Source of the DNA: Ophiura sarsii
Lineage: Eukaryota > Echinodermata > Ophiuroidea > Amphilepidida > Ophiuridae
Length of the DNA stretch: 64,000 nucleotides
Direction of reading: 5' to 3'
Assembly (NCBI GenBank): GCA_035610835.1
Contig: CM069452.1
Coordinates: 27,268,143-27,332,142, forward strand
Position numbers and translations under genes: made by a program. Shown piece by piece: positions 33,866-44,871 of the stretch (position 1 is the stretch's first letter; each line of letters starts with the position of its first letter). The notes beneath the pieces are model-generated. The model did no database searches. It saw only the letters and a list, made by a program, of their open reading frames with translations, and was not told the origin of the DNA.

Positions 33866-35880
33866 TAAAAATTAAAAAACCTGAGAATGCTATTTTGAAA
33901 TTATAAAAGTAATATAAAATTACATGCGATAACGTTTTGATAATATAGACTCTAACAGTAGAAATATAAAATCACGACTTTCTTCCGAAAATAAATATAA
34001 TTGCTTTACCATGACCTTTTTATACTTCAATCGCTAGTTCTTATTTCGCTAAAATGATATGCACATTCAACAGTTTGCAATACCGGAGATATTGTAACAG
34101 TCCCAAGTTTTTCATCAACCTATTACAGCATTATGACCCGCTCGATACAAATCCACTCCTACGATGTCTAAACTGCAACTGTAATGCTGCAGCGGACCGC
34201 GAATTGCTCATTATTGTTCTAATGTCTGAAAGAAATCCACAATCCGCCGTCAGCCAATCGAAAAGCGTCTTCCTGAACGCGGAAATCCCCGTATTTCCGG
34301 TACAATAAGCTCGCTGATACTGTGTAGTTGGAGCAAGGTATTAAATCGCACACGCGGTGGAGCGAGGTGGTAGTGTTTTTTTCTGCGAGCTCCATCCTCG
34401 AGGTTTTTGTGACTTCTATTTCCGTATGAGAGATGTAATAATCTAGTTCGATTGATGCATATTTGGATTTATCAAATGTCAATTTCATTATTCCAGATAG
34501 CTCTTCATCGTGATATAAGTTGATCATAATAGTGGAAAGGTGGGATTTTTGCCACTACCTTCTTGTGTGACGGCATTATTTCTGATCAAAAACGGTAAGT
34601 CGTACAAATGTATAACTTGGGGCAATATATGAGTAGTAGTGTAAATATCACTATTTCGGAATTAATTGCTATTCGAATCGAATAGATTTTGGTTTCCTTT
34701 ATTTCTCAAATTCACTCCACGAAGCATTTTTGTGAGCTTAACTTTGACAAGTAAACACGTCAATTAATGTAGCTAACATTGCCTGTATACTAATATGTTT
34801 TAGAAGACGTTCGGAAATGTTAGCCCATTTTAATGGTACAATGTATTTGCTATTCTCTTAGTGGTGCCGTGTCTACTGAAGATAGCTGTTTTCGCCACAA
34901 AGTAAAAACCGGCAATTACTTTGACTAAATTGAAACCACTGAGTATGTATTACCATCCAGACAGATCTGTTTTGCTATGTCTATAGGGACATCACGAGCA
35001 ACACTCTCACCATTTTCTACATCAGTGGTGTCATTTTACGCGCCGGCTTTATTTGCAATGAATTTAGCGTTAAATCTATGTTCGGCCACATTTCGTTGGA
35101 AAATTTCACCAAGGAATTTTATTGTGTAATGATCGTATTTCAATACCCAGAGTTGTTAGCGTAGATAATTTTGGTTCGCTACGTTATTTTATACTCAAAC
35201 ATCGCATTATTCATTATGAGACGCTAGCAAAAATTGCAATCGATATGTTATCATAATAATACTACGGTCTTTAAAAAAGCTTACCAAGTAACAATATACT
35301 CGGAACTTTAAAACTATAGCCCATACGTAACAATATTGAAAATGTGAACATTTGTATTTCGGAAGGTAACTCGCACGTGAAGATTGACTAAATATTATCG
35401 GAGCTATGTGTCTAACACCAACAGAAAGTCCTTTTTTCTTCATTTTTGCGTTTGGTAGCGTCAACTCACGTGTCGATAGAAAAATGAGGATCAGTGATGC
35501 TTCAATTGATCGATTCAGTCACTGTGCATACAGACACCTGTCACCCGGTCATGAAAATGAAAGTTACATTGTTAACTGATCTTCTTGAACACTATCTCAA
35601 ATTGAAGAGGAGTAGTAAATACATACTTGTGTATGAGCGTGTTTATTACCTGATAAGTTGCTTTTTCAGGACTGATATCATTCACATATGATATTTCGAG
35701 CCCATTGCCAATGCAATTTCAATGGAAATACTAATTATGATTGCTACTGCTACGATAGCTTGCCTTGGCTATTATGATATTGATTCATGAAATATGATTC
35801 GATGATCAACTGGCAATTGTTACCAAGTTTATATTCTAGTTTTGCCGATCATAGCCATCAAATTCGGTAGACAGATCATA
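33866..35880. other. Least repetitive stretch; possible promoter or exon, unproven
   Basis: This is the only long segment with no paralogue in the window. About 34170-34420 is visibly richer in CpG, with a CCAAT string at 34255. A strong 5' splice-site match, AACG|GTAAGT (GT at 34595-34596), lies on the plus strand downstream. On the minus strand, 34219-34527 encodes 102 residues whose spacing (LDYYISHTEIEV, then CDLIPCSNYTVSASLLYRK) recalls a fibronectin-III fold, but flanking splice sites are poor. Both readings are weak and they conflict in strand. Confidence 0.25.
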
Positions 35881-36256
35881 TGTTTGAATGAGTGGACGTC
35901 TACACGCTGACTATTTAAAGTATCACGTAACTGTAGACATACTGTGGTCAATGAATATAAATTAAAATACAGTATTGAAATCAATATCAAAGGAATGTGA
36001 TTAGCGAATGTGGTTATGCGTCGTGATTTTGGTCACAAATTAATTACAACTATTTACACACCATATCAATAACCTAGCGCTGGCGGATAACTGGCGAACG
36101 TGTGATATACATTGTAAAGCATGACGGAACTTGCTCAAATACTTGATCGTGTGTCACTCCCCCCATCAGCATTATAATACCCAACGGTTATGTCATAAAT
36201 ACAAACCAAGCCAGGATTACAACACAAACGCCAGAGGCAAGGACCATTTTGACGAT

Positions 36257-36382
36257 ATGATTTTCAACAAATCAGGTCATTTCGGTAAGAGAAAGAACAA
36301 GAAGCTCGACATATCACGTATCCGGCCATCCATATGCCGACGGCATTATAAACGCCCGAAGGTTTCAATCGGTTATTGTTAA
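36257..36382 (+). other. Small open frame retained in W copies (W1 version)
   Basis: The frame reads MIFNKSGHFGKRKNKK and ends Y-C-stop. The same frame in W4 reads MSFNKSGRFGRRKIKK and also ends Y-C-stop. In W1 it is open further upstream to a Met at 36131. A GRFG-RR/K string resembles an amidated peptide with a dibasic cleavage site, but there is no signal peptide and only one such motif, so chance within a repeat is the likelier explanation. Confidence 0.15.
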
Positions 36383-36790
36383 CGGAAATAATCGTGTAAT
36401 AAGAGCGCATAGTGCATGCAGGGTAAGGAGGAGAAAGGGGATCGGGATAGAGCTGTGAGCATGACACAGTACAATACAAATACAACGCTTATGTTTCAAA
36501 AATCATATAAAGATATATATATCAGAGATCATTGAGAACTATGTTAAAGGAATGCTGACGTGACTGCATCTTTTCAGAATTTACCCTCAATATCTTAACA
36601 ACAAGAGTGCATGAATACGATGAAGTAAGTATACAAAGTATATCGGAATCCAGGAATACTGTTAGATACTTTTGTTCTCAATCTATAAATAACGGGATGT
36701 AAGAGACTTGATCTACACAATAACATTCGATTCATCAGATGGCAAAAATCAACCTCACGTTGGTTGTGACACAACCTCTTTCTGTCTTAA

Positions 36791-37165
36791 AGACATATTA
36801 TGTGATATTTTCCAAGTAGCGCCCTCTATCATTGATTTTTACTATGAAAGCAGATTTTCTTGCAGAGTTGTATTTTGAATTATAAATCATAAAGATCTTC
36901 TAAGTTACAGATCGATACGATTCCTAATTACTTCAAAATCATGGTTTGAAAATATATTGTACCGAGCGGTACAATCTATTTTTTCAAATTTTACTCTAAA
37001 TTCACTCTAAAACTATGATTTTGAGGTTATTAGGAATCGTATCGCTCTGTAACTTAAAATATATTTATGATTTATGATCAGAAAAGTAAATCTGCAAGAA
37101 AATCTGCTTCCAGTTTTGTTTTGAGGATTGAGGGCGTCCCCTGGAAACAATCACATAATATACCT
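36791..37165. mobile_element. 375-bp foldback element with TTAA target (piggyBac-type)
   Basis: TTAA at 36787-36790 and 37166-37169 flank ends AGACATATTATGTGAT and, inverted, AGGTATATTATGTGAT. The two halves are inverted copies for about 190 bases (GCGCCCTC, GCAGATTTTCTTGCAGA, ATACGATTCCTAAT). The centre is TTGTACCGAGCGGTACAA. W2 and W4 keep the empty site (GTATTAACATAC; GTGTTAACATAC). TTAA is the piggyBac target; the termini are not canonical, so the superfamily is inferred. Confidence 0.8.
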
Positions 37166-37253
37166 TTAACGTACTCTTATTACGGATTTTACCCTTCACT
37201 TAATTGTATTGACTTACAGTTAACTAAACAACGTAGTTTACAGTATATTGATT

Positions 37254-37495
37254 GAGATATGAGATCAGGGTTATTATGAGATGACTACACTAGTAGTCTC
37301 GAATACTGTTTTCGTCGGCATGATTTTGATCGGTCCATTTTGGTGGGTTTTGTCCGTATGTGTTGTGTAATGACGAGATATGAGATCAGGGTTATTATGA
37401 GATGACTACACTAGTAGTCTCGAATACTGTTTTCGTCGGCATGATTTTGATCGGTCCATTTTGGTGGGTTTTGTCCGTATGTGTTGTGTAATGAC
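37254..37495. repeat. Perfect 121-bp tandem duplication
   Basis: Bases 37254-37374 recur at 37375-37495 with no difference seen. W2 and W4 diverge in this part, so the duplication is private to W1. Confidence 0.9.
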
Positions 37496-37639
37496 GAACC
37501 AGTTACTGCTTTATAGCGTGGTTTCATTGTGCGTCGCATATTTGGAAAAATAAGGGCGTTGGTTGGGCGAAAGTGTGATATGTTGTGTAATAGATTCAGA
37601 CCTACTGCATGGGCATATTTAAAAAAAAACATTAAAAAA

Positions 37640-38084
37640 GGCGTTGCTAAGGTATTTTGGGGCTCGTAATCATAGAACGTTTCTGACCCACATTAAATCT
37701 CACGCTAAGCGATGGCGGTATAGAAATTTAGGCCATGTGTTACACTCCTGGGGCTATTATATATGCCGTTTGATATTGCGTAATGTGTTCCAGGAGTATA
37801 ATTGGAGGCCAGATTGTCGTGCTTACGTCACGTTTCTGATTCACATTAGGTCTCACGCTAAGAATCTCGAAGCCACCAATAATGCGTAATCGTTCACCAA
37901 AGGGTGCCGCCGTTTCCGCCATTACCATGCAAAAGTGGACGCCCTCTACTTTTTTTGAATTGAGCGTGGTACGCATATTTAAATTTGCATCCAAATTTGT
38001 GCGTTTTCATTATATCCCGAAGAGCTTTGCGTCAATGGAGCAAATATGCCGCAAATTTGAACTACTGCGCAATCGCGTAAATTA
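37640..38084. other. Locally repeated non-coding stretch
   Basis: CGTTTCTGACCCACATTAAA followed by TCTCACGCTAAG (37677) returns, diverged, at 37829. ACTCCTGGGGCTATTATA and, inverted, CCAGGAGTATAATTGG give weak dyad symmetry. The open frames here follow the repeat and match nothing known. Confidence 0.35.
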
Positions 38085-38370
38085 GTTGCAGACAATAATT
38101 CACAATGGCGATTTTCTTGTATACAATAGCCACCGCTCGGACTTAAATTGTAGCTTTACGAGTAAGCCTCGACATATGGTCTTCAGCCAAAGTATTTTCC
38201 TTAGAGATATACCTACATTTCTGTATACGTGATATTTTTTCTATCTTTCAAGGTAATATAGTTACATGCATTTATAAGTCAGGGAAATGGACATATAAAA
38301 CGATCATTTTTTTTCGTACACAATAATCTCTTACACAGCCGCTAGAGTAACACTATTACGTGTTTACGAA
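38085..38370. repeat. Repeat X, copy 2
   Basis: Partner of 31180-31470 in the same orientation. It is followed at 38430-38560 by a CpG-rich patch of unknown meaning. Confidence 0.55.
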
Positions 38371-38888
38371 TGTGCATCGTGAACTCCAGTATTATCATGT
38401 GTCAGAGATTGCCTAAAGGTGACGCATGCTGGGATTTTATTTTCAGGCCCGATTGGCTCGAATAATGGCAAATCGCATAGGGGAGCCGGGTTGGTGTCGC
38501 GGGCGCCTCCTATGTGTCAATGTGCCGTCTGGTGCGGTGTGGTACGCTTCGAGCAATCATACCAGCTATGAACGCACTCGTTATTATCTTCCCTGAAATG
38601 TTTGTTTGGTCAATTCACGCACTACATAAAGGTAAATGGTGCGCGTAACGTTAACCATTTGCGTGTATGTAATGTCAATTATACTGTTTATGATTTGTTG
38701 TAAATCTCGTTAAGGATATGTTTTCGTCAGTGTCCTGCGCTCGCGTTCCTAATACGTATGACACGGGCTGTATTTATATTTGATATACCTGACGTACATT
38801 ATATGCAGATTATGAATCGCCTGTAAATTGAGCACGGCAAGCCTTAATCTATTAAAACTTCATGTATACCACTGGAAATGAATTTTGA

Positions 38889-39881
38889 ACTTAACCGTGT
38901 TGGTAGTAGACACAGATAAAGAAGATGTAAAACTATTCTTCAACAACGTTTTTTATATTTTCAGAGTAACCATGCTCCTTCGTCAGCGGGTGGAAGTTGA
39001 TTTGCGACTGACTGTTGACTCATTTTCTTTCCGGTGTTCATCGAAGAGGGCGCCGTTGATGTTTTCAGAAAAGCGACTCACACGGATCAATACTTAGCGT
39101 TTGAATACTTAGTATCACCATCCGTTGGAACATAAATTAAGTGTCACCAGAACCCTCTTTTACCGAGCGGAAACCATTGTAACGAACTCCGATGACAAAC
39201 ATATTAAACTAAATCACGTCAAATCCACCTTGAGGAATTGTGGCTACGGTGAATGGACCTTTAAACGCGCACTACGGACTAAGGCACTACGGACAACTCC
39301 CCTTCTCGTAACACGACCTTTATCACTCTTCCTTTCAAACCATCAAACACTACGCCAACTTCATGTCGCACCAACAGAAAAACCTAAAGTCGAAGAGAAA
39401 TATGGTGTAGTTAACCGCATGCCCTGTGACACCTGCCCCAAAGTGTTCGTAGAGGAAACTAAACGAACACTTAGAGACCACCTGAAGGAGCACACTGCCA
39501 AAACAGAATCTAACCAATCTGCCACAGCGGAGCATTCCAAAATAACGGGACATGCCCCAGACATTGAGAACGTAAACGTTCTCTGTAGTGAAGACAAAAT
39601 GCTTCCAAGAAAGATCAGGGAGGCCATCTTCATCAAAAAAGAAACTAACCCCACTCGAAACAGAGACGGTGCCGCGAGATTCCGAAACGTATGACTTCTT
39701 GCGGAAAACATCAACAGCGCCCTTTTCTAGCAACACCAGAAGTGAGTCAACTGTCAGTCGCAAATCATCTTCCACCCGCTGACGACGGAGTATGGTTACT
39801 CTGAAACTTTCAAAAAATAAATGTGAGTGTTGAAGAATAGTTTTAAATCTTTTTTTATCTATATCACTGGAGCTATTTAAA
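38889..39881 (+). mobile_element. Second PLE copy with inverted terminal repeats and TSD
   Basis: Flanked by near-identical direct repeats ATGAATTTTGA (38878-38888) and ATGTATTTGA (39882-39891). An inverted pair, about 38905-39075 and 39690-39865, shares AAACTATTCTTCAACA, TTTCAGAGTAACCAT, CGTCAGCGGGTGGAAG, GATTTGCGACTGAC and GTTGATGTTTTC. Between them lies only the RT C terminus and a GIY-YIG endonuclease. The layout is the same as in the 3088-4311 copy, but the repeat sequence differs, so it is a separate PLE family. Confidence 0.8.
39076..39691 (+). pseudogene. PLE RT C terminus and degenerate GIY-YIG endonuclease
   Basis: It starts inside the RT thumb (THTDQYLAFE near 39080-39108), changes frame near 39110, then reads YHHPLEHKLSVTRT, RAETIV and CGYGEW. 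The linker is poorly conserved. The endonuclease part is YGVVNRMPCDTCPKVFVEET with LKEH, ending REAIFIKKE and RNRDGA (39600-39675). In a typical PLE endonuclease the block after the second cysteine is YIGET. Here Y is F and the glycine is E, so the active site is probably lost. The RT core is absent. The family call is firm; activity is excluded by truncation, a frameshift and missing motif residues. Confidence 0.8.
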
Positions 39882-41575
39882 ATGTATTTGATATGAACCG
39901 ACGACACATTCTCGAATCATCAAAATGTCCTTTTAACAGTTAGCAGGAAGAAATTAATCAAGCCTCGACTACTGTGATTTAAACAGTTGAGTGTTAAGTT
40001 ACATTGTACTGATTGAATTGTAGCAGTAAATATCTGCTATTTTGTTTTCCCGTTATTGAACGTTCTGTGGGAGTGGGTGAATACTTATTGGGTGGTGAAG
40101 GTGACATAACTGTGATTATGAAGCGCATAATTATATGCCCCGGGTTCAAGTTGTGATTAGGTTGATATTGTATCGCATTTACAAATCGTTTGGAACTAAG
40201 GTGCGTGGCGATTTACTGATAACAGTATTTTAAGAAAAGGGTCCACATTTTTTTGTAGGTTAGGATGTGTCGATCTATCAACACATAGAAAGTAATTGGT
40301 CTGAGTATTATTAGGGAGATTGTTGGAAGATCCGCATGCTTTATTTTAATATGACGACATATTCTGTATCTAGACTACGTATAACGTGTGTGGGCATGGT
40401 GGGTGTAAGCCATTAAGGCTACTCACCGTATAAGTGTTGCACTGATGATCAATGTAAACCTTTGAAAATGCAATTCGTTGTAACGTGTGTTTACATACCA
40501 AATTGGCGGCGATGCGCGAAACAAATTTAATTTGACTTTTCTAGGCCGGCTTTGAATAATACAGCATCAACACGTCGAGTGCTATTTCTGTGAATATCAG
40601 TGATGCGTAATGGATATTTGCTTTTGCATTTTTTTCCGCAGTTTTTCATATACAACATGAACGTAGCAGTATAAAGAACACACTTCAGTTAAACTCGAAA
40701 TTCATTGTTTCGTCAATCAACAACGTAAATAGTTGGCAAATTTGACTGTATGATGTTAAATACTACGTACGGGCAGTTCAGGTTACGAAATTGTAACATA
40801 AAATTAATGCGACACCATGTCATTGTGTCGGTTTCAATTCACTTGATTGCATTTATTTAAACGCGAACATTGGTATTCACCGGCGAAATGTCACTTGTAA
40901 CCTGATTATCACTATGTCAAGTAGATCACGCTTTTGAGTTCTGGACCTATATCAAAATTATCGCAACGTAGCATAAAGTGTCATGTGCTAACATCCATTA
41001 TAGTTGCGTGATTTAGTTACCATGGTTTCCAGGGAGTTTGGTAATAGCGTTTTCCCATAAAGTATAAAGTAACTTATTTTTTGCTACATGAACAACTTTC
41101 ATTCTTTGTTATGTATAGGCTCATAAGCTCTGTTCATCATGGAAGAAATCGACCTACCGCAAACCGGAGAAAGCCTGGAAGTTGATTTGTATTAATCTGT
41201 ATGCATGCCCAATCAATAACAAACGATCTCAGGGAACCTGGTGGTCAGAGCGTAAAATATTTGAAATCAAATACTTAGAAAGTACCTCTTTCGGGGCTGA
41301 TTTGATACTCAACTATACGGTATTTGGATTCCATTTAGATATACGGACAACTTTGGCATCATCAAATCGGCCATTCCATTCGTATCAAGGGGCTTTATAT
41401 CATAATGCCTCCTTGATTTAATGTATAGCTATACTATGAGGTCTATCTGAAACTCAAAAACAAAACCCCCAATTGTTACCTGTGTTGGAAGAAGCGACCT
41501 TGACTAACTTAGCATACGTCAATAATTGGTTTTCTAATTTAATTCAATGCTACGAAAAATGTTACAACACACTAC

Positions 41576-41766
41576 TATACTCTACTTTTCTTCCTCTGGA
41601 CAGTGAAGTAACTTTACAGACGCAGTATTTATTCACGCGTGTGAATCTTCTGTCTTTGTACGCTTGCGTGTATACACCAGCGCCTCCATTAAGCGCGCGC
41701 GTTTATGTACTGCAATAGTAAATGACGCGGTTACGTCATGTCTCGTGAAAGCTAAATAGAATATAC
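41576..41766. mobile_element. Foldback element family M1, copy in V1
   Basis: TATACTCTACTTTTCTTCCT at the left and AGCTAAATAGAATATAC at the right are imperfect inverted ends. The interior matches 1965-2159 in reverse (TTCCTCTGGACAGTGAAGTA, GCGCGCGCGTTTATGT, GCAATAGTA). It is also present in V2. Confidence 0.5.
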
Positions 41767-41958
41767 AACAGCAGGAATGATGGAATCGTGTTTTACAACT
41801 GCCATATCAAAAGGGCACCAACGAAACCAACAGGCCTAGATTTTGCAACTTACATTTTTTGGAACTTACATGTATAATGTAACTGGTTCGAAACCAATAA
41901 TTTACGGAACACCCTACTGTTTGGTAATTATTTAATCTGTTTTTCCTTGTTAGCTTTA

Positions 41959-43173
41959 CACGGCCGAGTGCACCAATGACGGGTAGCTGAAGAATAACGC
42001 TACCTCGCTAGTAACTGAGGCGTAACCCACAATTTTGAGAGCGCCAATGCGGGGTAAGCTACTAGGCTAGTATCTGGCGGGTAATTTACGCTAAATGTTA
42101 TACCTGACCGGACCCAAGAGTAAGTTGGGGCATAACGTTTTATGCCACAAGTCAGTCGATTCTAGCAGTAGCGTAAATTTGTTGTGAACATTGGAAGGGA
42201 TGATTCGCGGATGCTGAAGGACCAATTGCGCTTGCATGCCCAGGGGGTGTATATTTGAAATGGAATGTGACCCCTCATAAGCTGAAAGATTTTAAATTTT
42301 TGAAAATCCATTCATGCAATTTGGTGATTTCTTTAGTCAAAATTTAGATCAACTCCTTTTGCCCATTCAAACACTAATCGCACCGACTTTGGGTAATATT
42401 TTGACCAACATGTACTAATTGTCCATGGATCTTAAATAATAAATAAATAAATAAACTTATTATTGTTTTTATTTATTAAAAACTGATAAAGCCAAGTTCC
42501 AACATTATTGTGAGTGGAAGGGTAGAACTAGAGAACGAAAAAGAAGAAAAAAAGCATATCGTGCCGTGCGTGGTCTGGGGATCGAACCGGGGTTCTGCGG
42601 TTAACAAGCGAAGGATCAGGTATCCACGCCACGGAAGTATTTGTGTTAAGAGATGTGTTATAATTGTATATAATTATTTCCATCGGGTGCTTGTGTTTGT
42701 CATTAAAATTGTGCTTTTTGGTGCAATGTTTGTATGTGCCCTCGCCCAAAATATGTTTGTAATGTCATGATAGTCCTTATTTTTGAAAAAGCGGTAAACA
42801 AACTTGGACATTTTTGGCCATAAAATAGCATCATTTTTTCCGGATCGCAGGCCGACTCCACGTGATTCTTGATTTACACTCACCTATGACCTAGCGAGTG
42901 ACGACACGTTTTTAATATTATGGAGGACCATTCACGTCAGAATTTTTACAGTAAACTATAGGTTAACACTTGGCATATGCGCCAATTAATTTTGTAAGGG
43001 GACGAAGCTGATTAATGTGGATATTTACCTCGCTAGTTAATATTCTGGTGTTACTCGCCAGTTGTGCTCTATGAATTACATCGTTAGTAAGTGATGCTAC
43101 AGTTAGAGCATAACTACTAGGGAGGTAGCTTACCTCCCTATTAAGTTACCCGTCATTGGTGCACTCGGCCGTT
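41959..43173. mobile_element. 1215-bp TTA-flanked TIR element (PIF/Harbinger-type target)
   Basis: The ends share CGGCCGAGTGCACCAATGAC plus GGGTA, inverted. TTA lies at 41956-41958 and 43174-43176. V2 has the uninterrupted TTGTTAGCTTTAGTCCTAC (about 47090-47108), proving insertion after the V duplication. Subterminal TACCTCGCTAGTA-like boxes recur at both ends. It carries a tRNA-like sequence (42563-42634) and an AAAT microsatellite near 42435-42462. No transposase seen. Confidence 0.85.
42563..42634 (-). repeat. tRNA-Asn-like sequence (SINE or pseudo-tRNA)
   Basis: On the minus strand the sequence has a tRNA layout: GCGTGGATACCTGATCC (A box region), CGCTTGTTAACCG (anticodon loop with GTT) and CCCCGGTTCGATCCCC (T arm with perfect B box). 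The termini CCGTGGCG and CCACGCACGG are partly complementary. The D arm is short and irregular, and it lies inside a transposon, so I call it tRNA-derived rather than a gene. Confidence 0.55.
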
Positions 43174-44660
43174 TTAGTCCTACAAACTATACCCATCTGG
43201 GTTAATGTTAACATGACAATTATATCATATGGTGGTTTTAAACAATATTGCGTTTCCTTCTTGGTTATATAAACTTCAAATTAAGTTGGATTGAATTGGT
43301 TTATAACTATGTAATCGAAAACAGAACATTTTTAACGTTAAATTGGATGTTTTGGTGTTATATCATGGCACAGTATGACTAACAGCTATATCGTTAATAA
43401 AGATCGGATTCGTATTAAACAGCAACATTACCTTTCGGCTACACAGGCGCCGTATTTTTTCCTTTCTATCTTATAAATGTAATAACGTTTCAATTCTGAA
43501 AGTGCAACAACGTCAGTCTATGCGCATAGGTGATACTTAAAAGTGTAACTGAAAAAAATTACGAGTGCACTACACTACCCCTGGATGTGTAATTTTGGTA
43601 ACCGCATCACAGTCCTCCGGCAATGAGCAATCATAAATCATCATCTAATATTCTAATGATTGGGATATGCCAAGAAAGGTAAACCCAATGAATAGACTTT
43701 GCTTAGGTGTTTGGATGGCATCATAATATTGAATGCTTGGTCATTATTATCAAACTCGGAAAATCATTCGGGGGATTGCACCTCATTATTTCAGGGGATA
43801 CAAATATCAATGTTAACGTTCAAAAAGGTCCAAGAGGAATTTGTAATTGAACACCTTTTACTTTATTATTATTATTTTTCTTTATATATTTTTTTGTTTG
43901 TGCATGTAAGTTTTCACCTTTTCCCGAGCCTTCAAGTAAAGAAAGCATTAACATATTCAAAAACACATGTCGTTACCATCAAGAAAATGTACTGCATCTA
44001 TGAGTTGTTGTCTACGGATTAAACGTAGAAAGTCATAATGGATCCGATCTCTCAACCGCCTCACTTGGGAGTTGTTAAAAGGGTCACTTTGGCAGTCTCG
44101 TAATACATATTATAGTCTATAGGGTGGATGCTTAAAATATCAACACTATTTCTGTCTTTCTTCGTTTCAAATGTGAAATAACACGCACACCAATTGGTAA
44201 TGTTCTAGTATGTTGTATTGGCGTATTAAATTACCCTAGCTTTACTGGTCACAAAATGATACTAACCATGTTTACATAGTGCACTAGAAAAATACAGAAA
44301 CAAATTTCGATTGACTTTTCTAGGACAACTGTATAATAATGATATTGACATGATAGCTGCATGTGACTAGAGAGATGCTTCTTGTCGTAACATAATGGAT
44401 AAACATGATCATCGTATAGAACCCCTTGACACGTCCTTGCTGCCTTTTCATGTCAAAGTTGTGTGGCAGATATTCAACTCAATGTTACAGGAATATGAGT
44501 ACCAACATCTGAAAGAGTTCTCATTGATTTATCATTAAATGCTTAATATTCATTGTATTACCTAAAAGGCAAGGGAACGTATGCCGTGTAGCAATTTACA
44601 AACTAGCAAGAACTGGACTTATTAGCAATAACATCAACAGGCCATTTGATATTAATGCAA

Positions 44661-44871
44661 TACAGGGTGACCCAAAAAAATGTTAACACTCCGGGCACAT
44701 AAGATATCTTAAAAAAACAAGGAACACACGGGTCTAATCTTGATGTATTATGAAAGCTGAATAAATAAGCTTTCATTTGCATTTTATTGCGTTCAAATTG
44801 GTTATTTAGAACGGGAGATATGCTTAAAATGTGTTGGGATTAATCGCAACAAGCGTGAACACGATTAATCC
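44661..44871. other. V1/V2 junction sequence with a transposon-like terminus
   Basis: ACAGGGTGACCCAAAAAAAT at 44664 resembles a common DNA-transposon terminus (ACAGGGTG-CCCAAAAA), but no opposite end was found. Near the V2 start, GGATTAATCG (44847) and CGATTAATCC form a 10-base inverted pair spaced by 15 bases. Confidence 0.35.

Larger units (their letters stand above)
35900..38877. repeat. Duplicated block W, copy W1
   Basis: Collinear with W2 (53640-55170), W3 (56125-56530) and W4 (57150-59560). Shared pieces are GTGGTCAATGAATATAAATT, AATAACCTAGCGCTGGCGGA, CCAACGGTTATGTCATAAAT, AAATCAGGTC-TTTCGG, CACAGTACAATACAAATAC and TTACCCTTCACTTAATTGTA. From about 38540 (ACCAGCTATGAACGC) it also matches 60140-60450, so W1 plus V1 corresponds to W4 plus V3. 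Confidence 0.75.
39882..44660. repeat. Duplicated block V, copy V1
   Basis: Matches V2 from ATTTGATATGAACCGACGAC (39887; 44877 in V2), with a period of 4990 bases, and more distantly V3 (60450-61265). Landmarks are CCCCGGGTTCAAGTTGTGAT, GTGTGGGCATGGTGGGTGTA, TTTTCTAGGCCGGCTTTGAA, GACCTACCGCAAACCGGAGA and GATAGCTGCATGT. It carries a 1215-base TIR element that V2 lacks. No gene seen; shared open frames have no recognisable domain. Confidence 0.85.

Noticed and set aside
34219..34527. Confident fibronectin-III exon on the minus strand
   Set aside because: The residue spacing is suggestive, but no good acceptor or donor flanks the frame, and a CpG-rich patch with a plus-strand donor site points the other way.
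39350..39907. Minus-strand open frames of 117 and 185 residues
   Set aside because: They are antisense shadows of the plus-strand GIY-YIG endonuclease pseudogene and its inverted repeat.
42563..42634. Functional tRNA-Asn gene
   Set aside because: It has the GTT anticodon and a perfect B box, but the D arm and acceptor pairing are irregular and it sits inside a transposon.
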